Made by a program: the position numbers and the translations under genes. From Cellulosimicrobium sp. ES-005 (GTDB taxonomy: Bacteria > Actinomycetota > Actinomycetes > Actinomycetales > Cellulomonadaceae), in assembly GCF_040448685.1 (NCBI RefSeq), contig NZ_CP159290.1:806001-870000 (forward strand): a stretch of DNA of 64,000 nt, in the 5' to 3' direction. Positions 9,199 through 18,867 of this stretch are shown here, piece after piece. The notes beneath the pieces are model-generated. The model worked only from the letters and a program-made list of their open reading frames with translations. It was not told where the DNA came from and did not search any database. Position 1 is the first letter of the stretch. Every line of letters starts with the position of its first letter.

Positions 9199-12100
9199 AT
9201 GAGACGCACGTGGAGGACCGCCGTGGCGGGGGTGCTCGCCACCCTCGTGGCGAGCGGGGGAGCGAGCGCGGCGATGGGGATGGATGCGATGGGCGTGTCG
9301 ACGTCTGCCCAGGTCGATAACGATATCGATATCGTTCTAGAGAACGATTTCGAGTCGGCGACGACGGCGCCGTGGACCGCGCGCGGGCCGGTCACCGTCG
9401 CCATGACCGACGCGGAGGCGCACGGCGGGTCGTCGAGCCTCGCGGTGACGGGCCGGACCGCGGACTGGCACGGCGTCGCGACGGACGCGCTCGCGCTGCT
9501 CGAGCCGGGCGTCGCGTACGACGTCGAGGCGTGGGTCAAGCTGCCGGCGGGCGCCACCGGGTCGTCCGGCGTCCACTTCACCGTGCAGGAGACCGGCGCG
9601 GCGGGAGACGCGTACACGTGGGTCGGCGGGGCCGTCGCGACGACGGCCGACGGGTGGGTGGAGATCGGGGGGACGTACACCCTGCCCGCGGGCCTCACCG
9701 CGGCGACGCTCTACGTCGAGGCCGCGCCGGTCGCGGGTGCGCACCCGTCGTTCCTGCTGGACGACGTCCGCGTGACGACCGTCGCGACCGACCCGGGCGA
9801 CGTCGTGCCCGGGGGAGCGGTGAACCCCGTCCCGACGCCGGTGCGCCTCGCCGAGGGGTCCGGCGACGTCGCGGCCCTGACGTTCGACGACGGTCCGAAC
9901 CCCGGCACGACGCCCGCGCTCCTGGACTTCCTCGCCGAGCACGACCTGCACGCGGTGTTCTGCGTCATCGGCCAGAACGTCCAGGCGCCGGGCGGCGCCG
10001 AGCTCCTGCGCCGCATCGTCGACGAGGGCCACGTGCTGTGCAACCACTCGACGGGCTACGCCGACATGGGCGCGTGGTCCCCCGACCAGGTGCGCGCCGA
10101 CCTCGTCGAGAACCTCGGCATCCTGCGCGACGCGCTCGGCGACCCGGCGTACCCGGTCCCGTTCTTCCGCGCGCCGAACGGCTCGTGGGGCGCGACCCCC
10201 GAGGTCGCGGTCGCGCTCGGCATGCAGCCGCTCGCGGTCGTCAACACGATCTCCGACTGGGAGACCCAGGACGTCGAGACCCTCACCGCGAACCTGCGCG
10301 CCGCGATGAGGCCCGGCGAGGTCGTGCTCGCGCACGACGGCGGCGGCGACCGCGCGGGCACGCTCGCGGCGGTCGAGACGGTCGTCGCGGAGCGGCTCGC
10401 GGCCGGCTGGGACTTCACGTTCCCCGTCGGCACGCCGCCGCGCGGCGGCGAGGTCCTGCTGGAGACCGGCTTCGAGGACGGCCTCGGCGGCTGGGTGCCG
10501 CGCGCGGGCGACGCGACGACGCCGTCGCTCGACCTCACGGACGTGGCCCACGGCGGCGCGCAGGCCGCGGTCGTCTCCGGTCGCGACGGCCAGGGCGACG
10601 GCATCGGGCACGACGTGACCGGGCTGCTCGCCGCCGGCACGACGTACGAGCTCAGCGCGTGGGTCCGCTTCGCCGAGGGCCAGCCCGCGGACGACGTGTG
10701 GCTCAGCATCGCGCGCACGGTCGACGGGACGACGTCGTACTCGACCCTCGCACAGTTCTCGGGGATCACGAGCACCGGCTGGACGCAGATCACCGCGACG
10801 TTCCCGGGTGCCGCCGCGGACGAGGCGCTGCTCTACCTGGAGACGGACTACAACGGCGACAACACGAGCGACCTGCTCGTCGACGACGTCGTGCTGCGCG
10901 TGCCGCCGCCGCCCGCGGTCGAGGACCTCACGGGCATCAAGGAGACCGTCGACGTGCCGGTCGGGGTCGCGATCGACAGCCGGGAGACCTCGGGCGCGTC
11001 GTCCGAGCTGCTCCTGCGGCACTTCGACCAGATCACCGCCGAGAACCACATGAAGCCCGAGGCCTGGTACGACGAGGACCGGACCTTCCGGACGCACCCC
11101 GAGGCGACCGCGCTCATGGACTACGCGGCCGCCCACGACCTGCGCGTCTACGGGCACGTGCTCGTGTGGCACTCGCAGACGCCGGACTGGTTCTTCGAGG
11201 GCGCCGACGGCGCGCCCCTGACGACGTCCGAGGCGGACCGTCAGGTCCTGCGTGACCGCCTGCGGACCCACGTCTTCTCCGTCGCGGGGGCGCTCGCCGA
11301 CGCCTACGGCCCGTTCGGCGGCGACAACCCGCTCACGGCGTTCGACGTGGTGAACGAGGTCGTGTCGGACGGCGCGGAGAACCCCGACGGCCTGCGCCGC
11401 TCGGAGTGGTTCCGGATCCTCGGCGAGGAGTACCTCGACCTCGCGTTCGCGTACGCCGACGAGGCGTTCAACGACGTCTACGCCGACCCGGCGGCGAAGG
11501 AGCGCGGGGAGCGTCCGGTCGCGCTGTTCATCAACGACTACAACACCGAGCAGGGCGGCAAGCAGGACCGCTACCACGCGCTCGTCGAGCGCCTCCTGGC
11601 GCGCGGCGTGCCCGTCGACGGCGTGGGCCACCAGTTCCACGTGAGCCTCGCGATGCCGGTCTCCGCGCTCGAGGGCGCGATCGAGCGGTTCGCCGACCTG
11701 CCCGTGACGCAGGCCGTCACCGAGCTCGACGTGACGACCGGGACCCCGGTCACGCAGGCGAGCCTCGTCGAGCAGGGCTACTACTACCGCGACGCGTTCC
11801 GGGCGTTCCGCGCGCACGCGGACGACCTCTACTCCGTCACCGTGTGGGGCCTCACCGACGGCCGGAGCTGGCGCGTCGACAGCGGTGCGCCGCTCGTCTT
11901 CGACGACGCCCTGAAGGCCAAGCCCGCGTACCACGGCGTGGTCGACGGCGAGCTGCCCGCCCTGCTGCGCACGGCCGACGTGTTCGCCGGGGACGTCCCG
12001 CTCGACGGCGACGCCGCCGCGGCCCCGGACTGGCAGCGGCTCCCGCTGCACACCTTCGCCGCGCCGGGCGGGGCCGCCGGGGGAGAGGTCGGGTTCCAGC

Positions 12101-13281
12101 TCCGCTGGGCCCCGGACCACCTCACCGCGTTCGCGAGCGTCGACGACGCGACCGCCGACGCGGCCGACGCCGTGACGTTCGCGCTCGCCGGCGCGGAGCA
12201 CGTCGTCGGGCGCGACGGGACGACGAGCGCGGGGGCCGCCGCGGAGGTGACCGAGCGCGCGGGCGGGTACGACGTCGTCGCGCACCTCCCGCTCGACGCC
12301 GCCGCCGTGGGCGACACGCTCGCGCTCGACGTGCGCGCGACCGACGGCGGCGCGACGTCCGCCTGGAACACGCCCGGCGCGACGGGCACGCTGCGCCTGC
12401 TCGAGGAGCTGTCCTACCTCGAGGTCGCGCACGCGTCGGCCGCGCCCGCGGTCGACGGCGACATCGACGTCGTGTGGGCGGAGGCGAACGCGCCCGTGAC
12501 GACCGCGAAGGAGGTCCAGGGGAGCGGCGGCGCGGTCGCGACCGTCCGCACCCTGTGGCGCGACCGGACGCTCTACGTGCTCGCCGAGGTCGCCGACCCG
12601 GTGGTGGACGTGAGCGGCTCCGACCCGTGGGTGCAGGACTCGGTCGAGGTCTACGTCGACGCGGGCAACGCCAAGAACGGCGCCTACCGTGACCTGGACA
12701 CCCAGATCCGCGTGAGCGCCGAGAACGCGGTGTCGTTCGGCACGGGCGACGAGGCGGCGCAGCGGGCGCGCGTCACGAGCGCGACGACGCGCACGGCCGA
12801 CGGGTACGTCGTCGAGCTCGCGGTCGACCTCGCCGACCAGGGCGGTGAGGGCACGTTCCACGGGCTCGACCTCCAGGTCAACGACGCGTCCGAGGGCACG
12901 CGCACCGCGATCCGCAACTGGGCGGACCCGTCCGGGGCGGGCTACCAGTCGACGGCGCGCTGGGGCGTCGCACGGCTCGTCGGCGCGGGCACGGCGCCCG
13001 AGGTCGCGCTCGACGTCGAGGCGTCGGCGCGCTGCCTCGCGGGCAAGGCGTACGTCGCGGTCCGGGCCACGAACCGCGAGGACGTGCCGGTCGACGTGAC
13101 GCTCACGACCCCGTACGGGACGCGGACGTTCCCGGCGGTGGCGCCGGGCGCGAACGCGTACCAGTCCTTCGCGGTGCGCGCGACGTCGGTCCCGGCCACC
13201 ACGGCCACGATCACGGCAACGCTCGAGCCCGGCGGCCCCGCGTCGACGCGCGACATCGCGGTGGAGGCACGCACCTGCTGA
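9199..13281 (+). CDS. Secreted modular xylanase: CBM22-CE4-CBM22-GH10-CBM9-like
   Basis: 1360 residues; signal peptide MRRTWRTAVAGVLATLVASG with cleavage near residue 24. Modules in order: CBM22-like (about 47-195), a NodB/CE4 deacetylase-like domain (about 222-420), a second CBM22-like module (about 430-575), a GH10 endo-xylanase (about 577-915), two CBM9-like beta-sandwich repeats (about 930-1255), and a C-terminal beta domain ending with a Cys pair. GH10 is intact: HVLVWHSQTPDWF at 653, acid/base Glu720 in FDVVNEVV, nucleophile Glu842 in VTELDVT. In CE4, TFDDG (Asp230, Asp231) is kept, but the His-x3-His zinc motif reads HSTGY (His283, then Tyr287), and motif 3 is RAPNG. The xylanase activity is secure; the esterase activity is doubtful. 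Start: AAGGGAG before the ATG. Confidence 0.93.
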   Translation: MRRTWRTAVAGVLATLVASGGASAAMGMDAMGVSTSAQVDNDIDIVLENDFESATTAPWTARGPVTVAMTDAEAHGGSSSLAVTGRTADWHGVATDALALLEPGVAYDVEAWVKLPAGATGSSGVHFTVQETGAAGDAYTWVGGAVATTADGWVEIGGTYTLPAGLTAATLYVEAAPVAGAHPSFLLDDVRVTTVATDPGDVVPGGAVNPVPTPVRLAEGSGDVAALTFDDGPNPGTTPALLDFLAEHDLHAVFCVIGQNVQAPGGAELLRRIVDEGHVLCNHSTGYADMGAWSPDQVRADLVENLGILRDALGDPAYPVPFFRAPNGSWGATPEVAVALGMQPLAVVNTISDWETQDVETLTANLRAAMRPGEVVLAHDGGGDRAGTLAAVETVVAERLAAGWDFTFPVGTPPRGGEVLLETGFEDGLGGWVPRAGDATTPSLDLTDVAHGGAQAAVVSGRDGQGDGIGHDVTGLLAAGTTYELSAWVRFAEGQPADDVWLSIARTVDGTTSYSTLAQFSGITSTGWTQITATFPGAAADEALLYLETDYNGDNTSDLLVDDVVLRVPPPPAVEDLTGIKETVDVPVGVAIDSRETSGASSELLLRHFDQITAENHMKPEAWYDEDRTFRTHPEATALMDYAAAHDLRVYGHVLVWHSQTPDWFFEGADGAPLTTSEADRQVLRDRLRTHVFSVAGALADAYGPFGGDNPLTAFDVVNEVVSDGAENPDGLRRSEWFRILGEEYLDLAFAYADEAFNDVYADPAAKERGERPVALFINDYNTEQGGKQDRYHALVERLLARGVPVDGVGHQFHVSLAMPVSALEGAIERFADLPVTQAVTELDVTTGTPVTQASLVEQGYYYRDAFRAFRAHADDLYSVTVWGLTDGRSWRVDSGAPLVFDDALKAKPAYHGVVDGELPALLRTADVFAGDVPLDGDAAAAPDWQRLPLHTFAAPGGAAGGEVGFQLRWAPDHLTAFASVDDATADAADAVTFALAGAEHVVGRDGTTSAGAAAEVTERAGGYDVVAHLPLDAAAVGDTLALDVRATDGGATSAWNTPGATGTLRLLEELSYLEVAHASAAPAVDGDIDVVWAEANAPVTTAKEVQGSGGAVATVRTLWRDRTLYVLAEVADPVVDVSGSDPWVQDSVEVYVDAGNAKNGAYRDLDTQIRVSAENAVSFGTGDEAAQRARVTSATTRTADGYVVELAVDLADQGGEGTFHGLDLQVNDASEGTRTAIRNWADPSGAGYQSTARWGVARLVGAGTAPEVALDVEASARCLAGKAYVAVRATNREDVPVDVTLTTPYGTRTFPAVAPGANAYQSFAVRATSVPATTATITATLEPGGPASTRDIAVEARTC
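9319..9348. repeat. Two overlapping perfect palindromes inside the 5' coding region of the xylanase gene
   Basis: AACGATATCGATATCGTT (9319-9336) is an 18-bp perfect palindrome. ATCGTTCT-AG-AGAACGAT (9331-9348) is an 8+2+8 inverted repeat overlapping it by six bases. They encode residues about 41-50 (DNDIDIVLEN), just after the signal peptide, in an AT-rich island that contrasts sharply with the flanks. It could be an internal operator or mRNA structure. Confidence 0.6.
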
Positions 13282-13412
13282 CCCGCTGACCCGCCAACCC
13301 GTCGCCCGCGGACGGCGAGCAGGTGGTCGTGGCCCGTCCGGAGATCCGGACGAGCCACGACCGCCTGCTCGGCGGGCACGGATCGCCTGGTCGGCGAACC
13401 TACGATGACGTG

Positions 13413-14135
13413 GTGACCGCACCCGTGCCCCCGGCTCCTCAGCCCGTGTCCGCGACCGACCCGCTGCGCGACGTCGTCGCCGTCATGGACCGGCTGTACT
13501 CGCCGGGCGGGTGTCCTTGGGACCGCGAGCAGACGCACGAGTCGCTCGTGCGGTACCTGCTGGAGGAGGCGCACGAGCTCGCCGACGCCATCGAGACCGG
13601 CGACCGCGCGGGGATGCGCGAGGAGCTCGGCGACCTGCTGCTCCAGGTGCTCTTCCACGCGCGCATCGCGAGCGAGGAGCCGGACCCGTTCACGGTCGAC
13701 GACGTCGCCGCCGACCTCGCGGCGAAGCTCGTGCGACGCCATCCCCACGTGTTCGCCGACGCCGACGCGACCGACCTGCACGAGCAGTGGGACGCGATCA
13801 AGAAGGCCGAGAAGCAGCGCACGTCCGTGCTCGAGGGGATCTCGCACACCCAGGGCGCGCTCGCCCGCGCGCAGAAGGTCCTCTCCCGCGCCGGTCGCGG
13901 CGGCCTCGGCGACGTGGTCGGCACGGCGCTCGCGGCGCCGTCGGGCGGTGCGCCCGCCGCGGTCGGCGACGAGGGCACGACGGCGGACGAGCGGCTGGGG
14001 CGCGAGCTGCTCGCCCTCGTCGCGCGCGCCGAGGAGGACGGGCTCGACGCCGAGGCGGCGCTGCGCGGGGAGCTGCGGCGCGTCGAGGGCGAGATCGTCG
14101 CGGCCGAGACGCGGCGCGCGGAGGGGACGGCCTGA
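13413..14135 (+). CDS. mazG: MazG family nucleoside triphosphate pyrophosphohydrolase
   Basis: 240 residues. MazG hydrolyses non-canonical or excess NTPs to NMP and pyrophosphate. The all-alpha MazG domain (about 12-140) shows SPGGCPWDREQTHESL, then the metal-binding LLEEAHELADAIE and REELGDLLLQVLFHARIA helices carrying the E-E-x-x-E ... E-x-x-D ligands, and KLVRRHPHVF. A second, shorter helical region (about 185-235) may be the degenerate C-terminal MazG half. The GTG at 13413 is preferred: no Shine-Dalgarno, but a TACGAT -10-like box ends exactly 6 bases before it, so the mRNA is probably leaderless. It sits just before eno, a conserved order in Micrococcales. Confidence 0.9.
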   Translation: MTAPVPPAPQPVSATDPLRDVVAVMDRLYSPGGCPWDREQTHESLVRYLLEEAHELADAIETGDRAGMREELGDLLLQVLFHARIASEEPDPFTVDDVAADLAAKLVRRHPHVFADADATDLHEQWDAIKKAEKQRTSVLEGISHTQGALARAQKVLSRAGRGGLGDVVGTALAAPSGGAPAAVGDEGTTADERLGRELLALVARAEEDGLDAEAALRGELRRVEGEIVAAETRRAEGTA

Positions 14136-14239
14136 CCGGGACGTTCGTCCCGATCGTCGTCGCGCAGGTCCCCGACCCGGGGCCCACGGACCGGACGCAG
14201 CGGCGCAGGTCACATCCGGGCACTAGGCTGTGGTCGTAA

Positions 14240-15628
<1,389 letters not shown>

Positions 15629-15665
15629 CCCTCGGGTCACGCACGCCGCCGGGGCGACCCGGCAC

Positions 15666-15706
15666 CCGGAGCCCGGAGGGCCGCTCGTCGGCCCGCCGGG
15701 CTCCGG
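15666..15706. terminator. Terminator hairpin after eno
   Basis: An 18-bp stem (15666-15683 with 15689-15706) with a single A/G mismatch and a 5-base loop CTCGT lies 38 bases after the eno stop. The remainder of the 15629-15847 gap contains the ftsB-like promoter and no gene. Confidence 0.75.
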
Positions 15707-15847
15707 CGCGTCCGGGGCCCGGGCGGGCACCCGCACCCCGCCGCAGGTCACGGCCGCGGGTGAAGATGTCGTGTCGATCGGCTCACGTTCGCGGGCGCAC
15801 CGCGCGTGCTCCCGGGGCCGGGGCCGTCGCGGCAGCACAATCGGGGC

Positions 15848-16708
15848 ATGCCGTCCTCGCGCCGCCCCCCGCGCCCCGGTGCCCCCGCGCGTCCGGGGAC
15901 CGGGCCCGCGCGCGGGTCCGGGTCGAAGCCGGCGCCCCGGTCCGGGTCGACGTCGGCCGGTGCGTCCCGCCCGTCGGCGTCCAAGCCCGCGGCGCCGAAG
16001 GGCGCGTCGGGCACGCGGCCGACGACCGGGAAGGGCTCTGCGACGGGCCGCACGACCGGGGCGAAGCCCTCCTCGTCGGCGGGCGCGCGCCGCCCTGCCG
16101 CGCGCACGCAGCGACCGGCACCGTCGCGTCGCGCCGCGGGTCCCGCGCCGGAGGACCGGCGCCGCAGCCGGTACGGCTTCCTGCTTCCCGAGGTCGTGAC
16201 GGTCCGGACCCTCGTGCTGTCCGTCGTCGTGCTGCTCGCCGTGGTGCTGCTGCTGCCCACCCTGCGGGCGTACGTCAACCAGACGGGGGAGCTGCGCGAG
16301 CTGCGCAACGACCTCGCCCAGGCGCAGGCCCAGCACGACGACCTCCAGTCCGAGCTGGACCGCTGGGACGACCAGGCGTACGTCGAGCGCGAGGCCCGGG
16401 ACCGCCTGAACTTCGTCATGCCGGGCGAGCGGCCGTGGCGCGTGCTCGACCCGGAGACCGTCGTCGACGACATCGACCCGCAGACCGGGCAGACGATCAC
16501 CGACGGCCCCGTCCAGGGCTATGAGGACGGCACGCCCTGGTACGAGGCGATCTGGGCGTCGGTGCAGGTCGCGGGCGAGCAGCCGGTGTCGTCGGGAACG
16601 GGCGAGGGGGCCGGGACGGCCGACGACGGGGCTGGCGAGGAGTCCCCGCCCGCGGACGAGGACCCGGCCGGCGACGGCGCGGCGCCGTCGAGCGGGGAGA
16701 ATGGGTGA
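15848..16708 (+). CDS. FtsB/DivIC-type septum formation initiator
   Basis: 286 residues. A Pro/Ser/Ala/Arg-rich cytoplasmic region of about 115 residues precedes one membrane segment (VRTLVLSVVVLLAVVLLLP) and an extracellular coiled coil (ELRELRNDLAQAQAQHDDLQ). The family motif follows: DDQAYVEREARDRLNFVMPGE, in which W/D-x-x-x-Y-V-E-R-x-A-R-x-x-L is diagnostic. FtsB/DivIC bridges FtsL and FtsQ at the division site. The tail after residue 235 is acidic and low-complexity. ATG 15848 has no Shine-Dalgarno but a CACAAT box 6 bases upstream, suggesting a leaderless mRNA. The stop overlaps a possible GTG of the next gene, supporting an operon with the DUF501 gene and ppx. Confidence 0.9.
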   Translation: MPSSRRPPRPGAPARPGTGPARGSGSKPAPRSGSTSAGASRPSASKPAAPKGASGTRPTTGKGSATGRTTGAKPSSSAGARRPAARTQRPAPSRRAAGPAPEDRRRSRYGFLLPEVVTVRTLVLSVVVLLAVVLLLPTLRAYVNQTGELRELRNDLAQAQAQHDDLQSELDRWDDQAYVEREARDRLNFVMPGERPWRVLDPETVVDDIDPQTGQTITDGPVQGYEDGTPWYEAIWASVQVAGEQPVSSGTGEGAGTADDGAGEESPPADEDPAGDGAAPSSGENG

Positions 16709-16749
16709 CGCGTCGACCCGACGCGCCCGACCGACCCGAAGGAACACCC

Positions 16750-17277
16750 GTGCCCGACGCCCGCCTGGCCATCCCCGCCGACGACCCGGACGCCGTCGTC
16801 ACCGAGCGCGACCTCGAGACCCTCGCGGAGCAGCTCGGGCGCACCCCGCGCGGGGTCGTCGGCATCGCCGCGCGGTGCGCGTGCGGGCGCCCGCTCGTGG
16901 TCCGCACCGCGCCGCGGCTCGAGAACGGCACGCCGTTCCCCACGACCTTCTACCTCACGCACCCCGGTGCCGTGGCGGCCGCGTCGACGCTCGAGGCGAA
17001 CGGCGTCATGAAGGAGATGTCGCAGCGCCTCACGGAGGACGAGGAGCTCGCCGCCGCGTACCGGCGTGCGCACGAGCACTACCTCGCGCAGCGCGAGGCG
17101 CTCGGCCACGTCGAGGAGATCGACGGGATCTCGGCCGGGGGCATGCCCACGCGCGTCAAGTGCCTGCACGTGCTCGTGGGGCACGCCCTGGCCGCCGGCC
17201 CCGGGGTGAACCCGCTGGGCGACGAGGCGCTCGAGCGCGTGCGCGACGTCTGGCGCCCCGACCGCTGCACCTGCTGA
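16750..17277 (+). CDS. DUF501 domain protein
   Basis: 175 residues. A conserved actinobacterial protein found between the FtsB-like gene and ppx/gppA; its function is not established. Visible features are a Cys pair in RCACGRPLVV (about residues 41-48), a TFYLTHPGAVAAASTLEANG block, GISAGGMPTRVKCLHVLVGHALA with another Cys, and a C-terminal CTC. The clustered Cys and His residues could bind a metal; that is an inference. GTG 16750 is chosen because CGAAGGAAC lies before it; a GTG at 16705 overlapping the ftsB-like stop is the alternative. It is likely co-transcribed with both neighbours. Confidence 0.85.
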   Translation: MPDARLAIPADDPDAVVTERDLETLAEQLGRTPRGVVGIAARCACGRPLVVRTAPRLENGTPFPTTFYLTHPGAVAAASTLEANGVMKEMSQRLTEDEELAAAYRRAHEHYLAQREALGHVEEIDGISAGGMPTRVKCLHVLVGHALAAGPGVNPLGDEALERVRDVWRPDRCTC

Positions 17278-17298
17278 CGCCGTGGCACGCTTGGTCGC

Positions 17299-18333
17299 AT
17301 GACCTCTGGCTCCACCTCTCCCCTCACCCGTGACCCGGGCGCGCTCGCCGCGACGGCACCCTCGCCGGCCCCTGCAGGGGCCGGCGCCTCGCGCGTGGCC
17401 GCGATCGACTGCGGCACCAACTCGATCCGCCTGCTCGTCGCGGACGTCGACCCGGCGGCGGGCACGCTCGTCGACCTCGACCGACGCATGGAGGTCGTCC
17501 GGCTCGGCCAGGGGGTCGACCGCACGGGCCGCCTCGCGCCGGAGGCGCTCGCGCGCACGCTCGACGCCGCGCGCCGCTACGCCGACGTGATCGCGGAGCT
17601 CGGCGCGACGCGCACGCGGTTCGTCGCGACGTCGGCGACGCGGGACGCCGAGAACCGCGACGAGTTCGTCGCGGGCGTCCTGGCCGCGCTGGGCGTGGAG
17701 CCCGAGGTCGTCTCGGGCGAGGAGGAGGCCGCGCTGTCGTTCCGCGGCGCGACGTCGACGGTCGCGGCGCTGCGTCCGGGCCCCTACGCGGTCGTCGACC
17801 TCGGGGGCGGCTCGACCGAGCTCGTGCTCGGCACGACCACGCCCGACGCCGCGTTCTCCATGGACGTCGGGTGCGTGCGCATGACGGAGCGGCACCTGCG
17901 CTCCGACCCGCCGACCGCGGACGAGGAGGCCGCGGCCCGAGCCGACGTGCGGGCCGCGCTCGACGAGGCGGCGGCCGTCGTCCCGCTGGGGGAGGCGGCG
18001 ACGCTCGTGGGCCTTGCCGGGTCCGTCACGACGGTGACGGCCCACGCGCTGGGCCTCGCACGGTACGAGCGGGAGCGGATCGACGGCGCCGTGCTCCCGG
18101 TCGACGCGGTCCTCGCGGCGTGCGACGACCTGCTCCACCGCTCGCGCGCCGAGCGCGCCGCGCTCGGCTTCATGCACCCGGGCCGCGTGGACGTCATCGG
18201 CGCGGGCGCGCTCGTGTGGTCGGAGGTCGTGCGCCGCGTGCGCGACGACGTCGCCGCCGCGGGCGGTTCGCTCACCGAGGTCGTGACGAGCGAGCACGAC
18301 ATCCTCGACGGGATCGCCTGGTCCCTCGCCTGA
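17299..18333 (+). CDS. Ppx/GppA family exopolyphosphatase
   Basis: 344 residues, the short single-unit form typical of actinobacteria. It has the ASKHA fold of sugar kinases: phosphate-1 loop AAIDCGTNSIRLLVADVD, FVATSATRDAENRDEF, catalytic Glu in VVSGEEEA, phosphate-2 loop VVDLGGGSTELVLG, and adenosine-type motif VGLAGSVTTVTAHALG. Family members remove terminal phosphate from polyphosphate or pppGpp. The first 30 residues are a low-complexity Ala/Pro extension, and their DNA contains a 24-bp perfect palindrome. A start nearer the VAAIDCGT motif is therefore possible, but ATG 17299 with a CACGCT box seven bases upstream is plausible. Operon with the FtsB-like and DUF501 genes. Confidence 0.88.
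   Translation: MTSGSTSPLTRDPGALAATAPSPAPAGAGASRVAAIDCGTNSIRLLVADVDPAAGTLVDLDRRMEVVRLGQGVDRTGRLAPEALARTLDAARRYADVIAELGATRTRFVATSATRDAENRDEFVAGVLAALGVEPEVVSGEEEAALSFRGATSTVAALRPGPYAVVDLGGGSTELVLGTTTPDAAFSMDVGCVRMTERHLRSDPPTADEEAAARADVRAALDEAAAVVPLGEAATLVGLAGSVTTVTAHALGLARYERERIDGAVLPVDAVLAACDDLLHRSRAERAALGFMHPGRVDVIGAGALVWSEVVRRVRDDVAAAGGSLTEVVTSEHDILDGIAWSLA
17363..17386. repeat. 24-bp perfect palindrome near the 5' end of ppx
   Basis: The half-site CGCCGGCCCCTG is followed directly by its reverse complement CAGGGGCCGGCG. It lies 64 bp inside the annotated ppx frame, in a low-complexity stretch upstream of the first conserved motif. It would form a strong hairpin in the mRNA. Confidence 0.7.
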
Positions 18334-18342
18334 CCCGCCCGC

Positions 18343-18398
18343 CGAACCCGGGGTCGCTCCCTACCCACGCCGAGGCCCGGGGAGCGACCCCGGGTTCG
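18343..18398. terminator. Long hairpin, copy 1 of a dispersed intergenic repeat
   Basis: CGAACCCGGGGTCGCTCCC (18343-18361) pairs perfectly over 19 bp with GGGAGCGACCCCGGGTTCG (18380-18398) across an 18-base loop, just after the ppx stop. The right arm is found again, identical, at 20319-20337. It probably serves as the operon terminator. Confidence 0.7.
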
Positions 18399-18435
18399 CC
18401 GTCTCCCCGACCAGCATCGGAGTGTCGGTGTGCGT

Positions 18436-18468
18436 GGTACTGTGCATCGCGCGGTAGTGTGCATCGCG
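18436..18468 (+). promoter_or_regulatory. Direct-repeat operator/promoter of the PadR gene
   Basis: GGTACTGTGCATCGCG (18436-18451) and GGTAGTGTGCATCGCG (18453-18468) are 16-bp direct repeats differing at one base, with a 17-bp period. TAGTGT in the second copy could be the -10. The position 67 bp before the PadR start suggests autoregulation. Confidence 0.55.
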
Positions 18469-18534
18469 TGAGCCCGTCGTGGTCGGCGGGCCGAGTGCCG
18501 GGACGGACCAGGGCCACGCCCGACGGAGGGTCGG

Positions 18535-18867
18535 ATGGACACCACGCAGCTGCTCAAGGGGGTGCTCGACGCCGCGGTCCTCGCGGCGGTCGAGGCCGAG
18601 GACGGGTACGGGTACGACGTCGTGCGACGCCTGCGCGCGGCGGGGCTGGACGACGTCGGCGACGCGTCGGTGTACGGGACGCTCCGGCGCCTGTACGCGA
18701 GCGGGGCGCTGACGACGTACGTCGTGCCGTCCGACGCCGGCCCGCACCGCAAGTACTACGGGATCAACGCGCAGGGGCGGGCGATGCTCGACCTGCACCG
18801 CAAGGAGTGGCAGACGTTCGCGGGCACCGTGTCCGCGCTGCTGCGGACCGGAGAGGTGGCCGCCTGA
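18535..18867 (+). CDS. PadR family transcriptional regulator
   Basis: 110 residues, the short PadR form (winged helix plus one dimer helix). The family pattern is clear: LLKGVLDAAVLAAVEAEDGY, YDVVRRLRAAGL, ASVYGTLRRLYASGAL (recognition helix region), and the wing GPHRKYYGINAQGRAMLDLH. PadR proteins usually repress a neighbouring transporter or membrane-protein gene and their own gene. GGAGGG precedes the ATG. The stop codon overlaps the ATG of the next gene (TGATG), so the two are translationally coupled and probably form a sensor/regulator pair. A 16-bp direct repeat upstream is the likely operator. Confidence 0.9.
   Translation: MDTTQLLKGVLDAAVLAAVEAEDGYGYDVVRRLRAAGLDDVGDASVYGTLRRLYASGALTTYVVPSDAGPHRKYYGINAQGRAMLDLHRKEWQTFAGTVSALLRTGEVAA

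Noticed and set aside
13323-13412. Upstream start for MazG at 13323
   Set aside because: The extra 30 residues are unlike MazG and would cover the TACGAT box that fits a leaderless start at 13413.
9337-13422. Long minus-strand open frame opposite the xylanase gene
   Set aside because: Antisense shadow of a gene with clear GH10 and CBM motifs; no independent start signal or motif.
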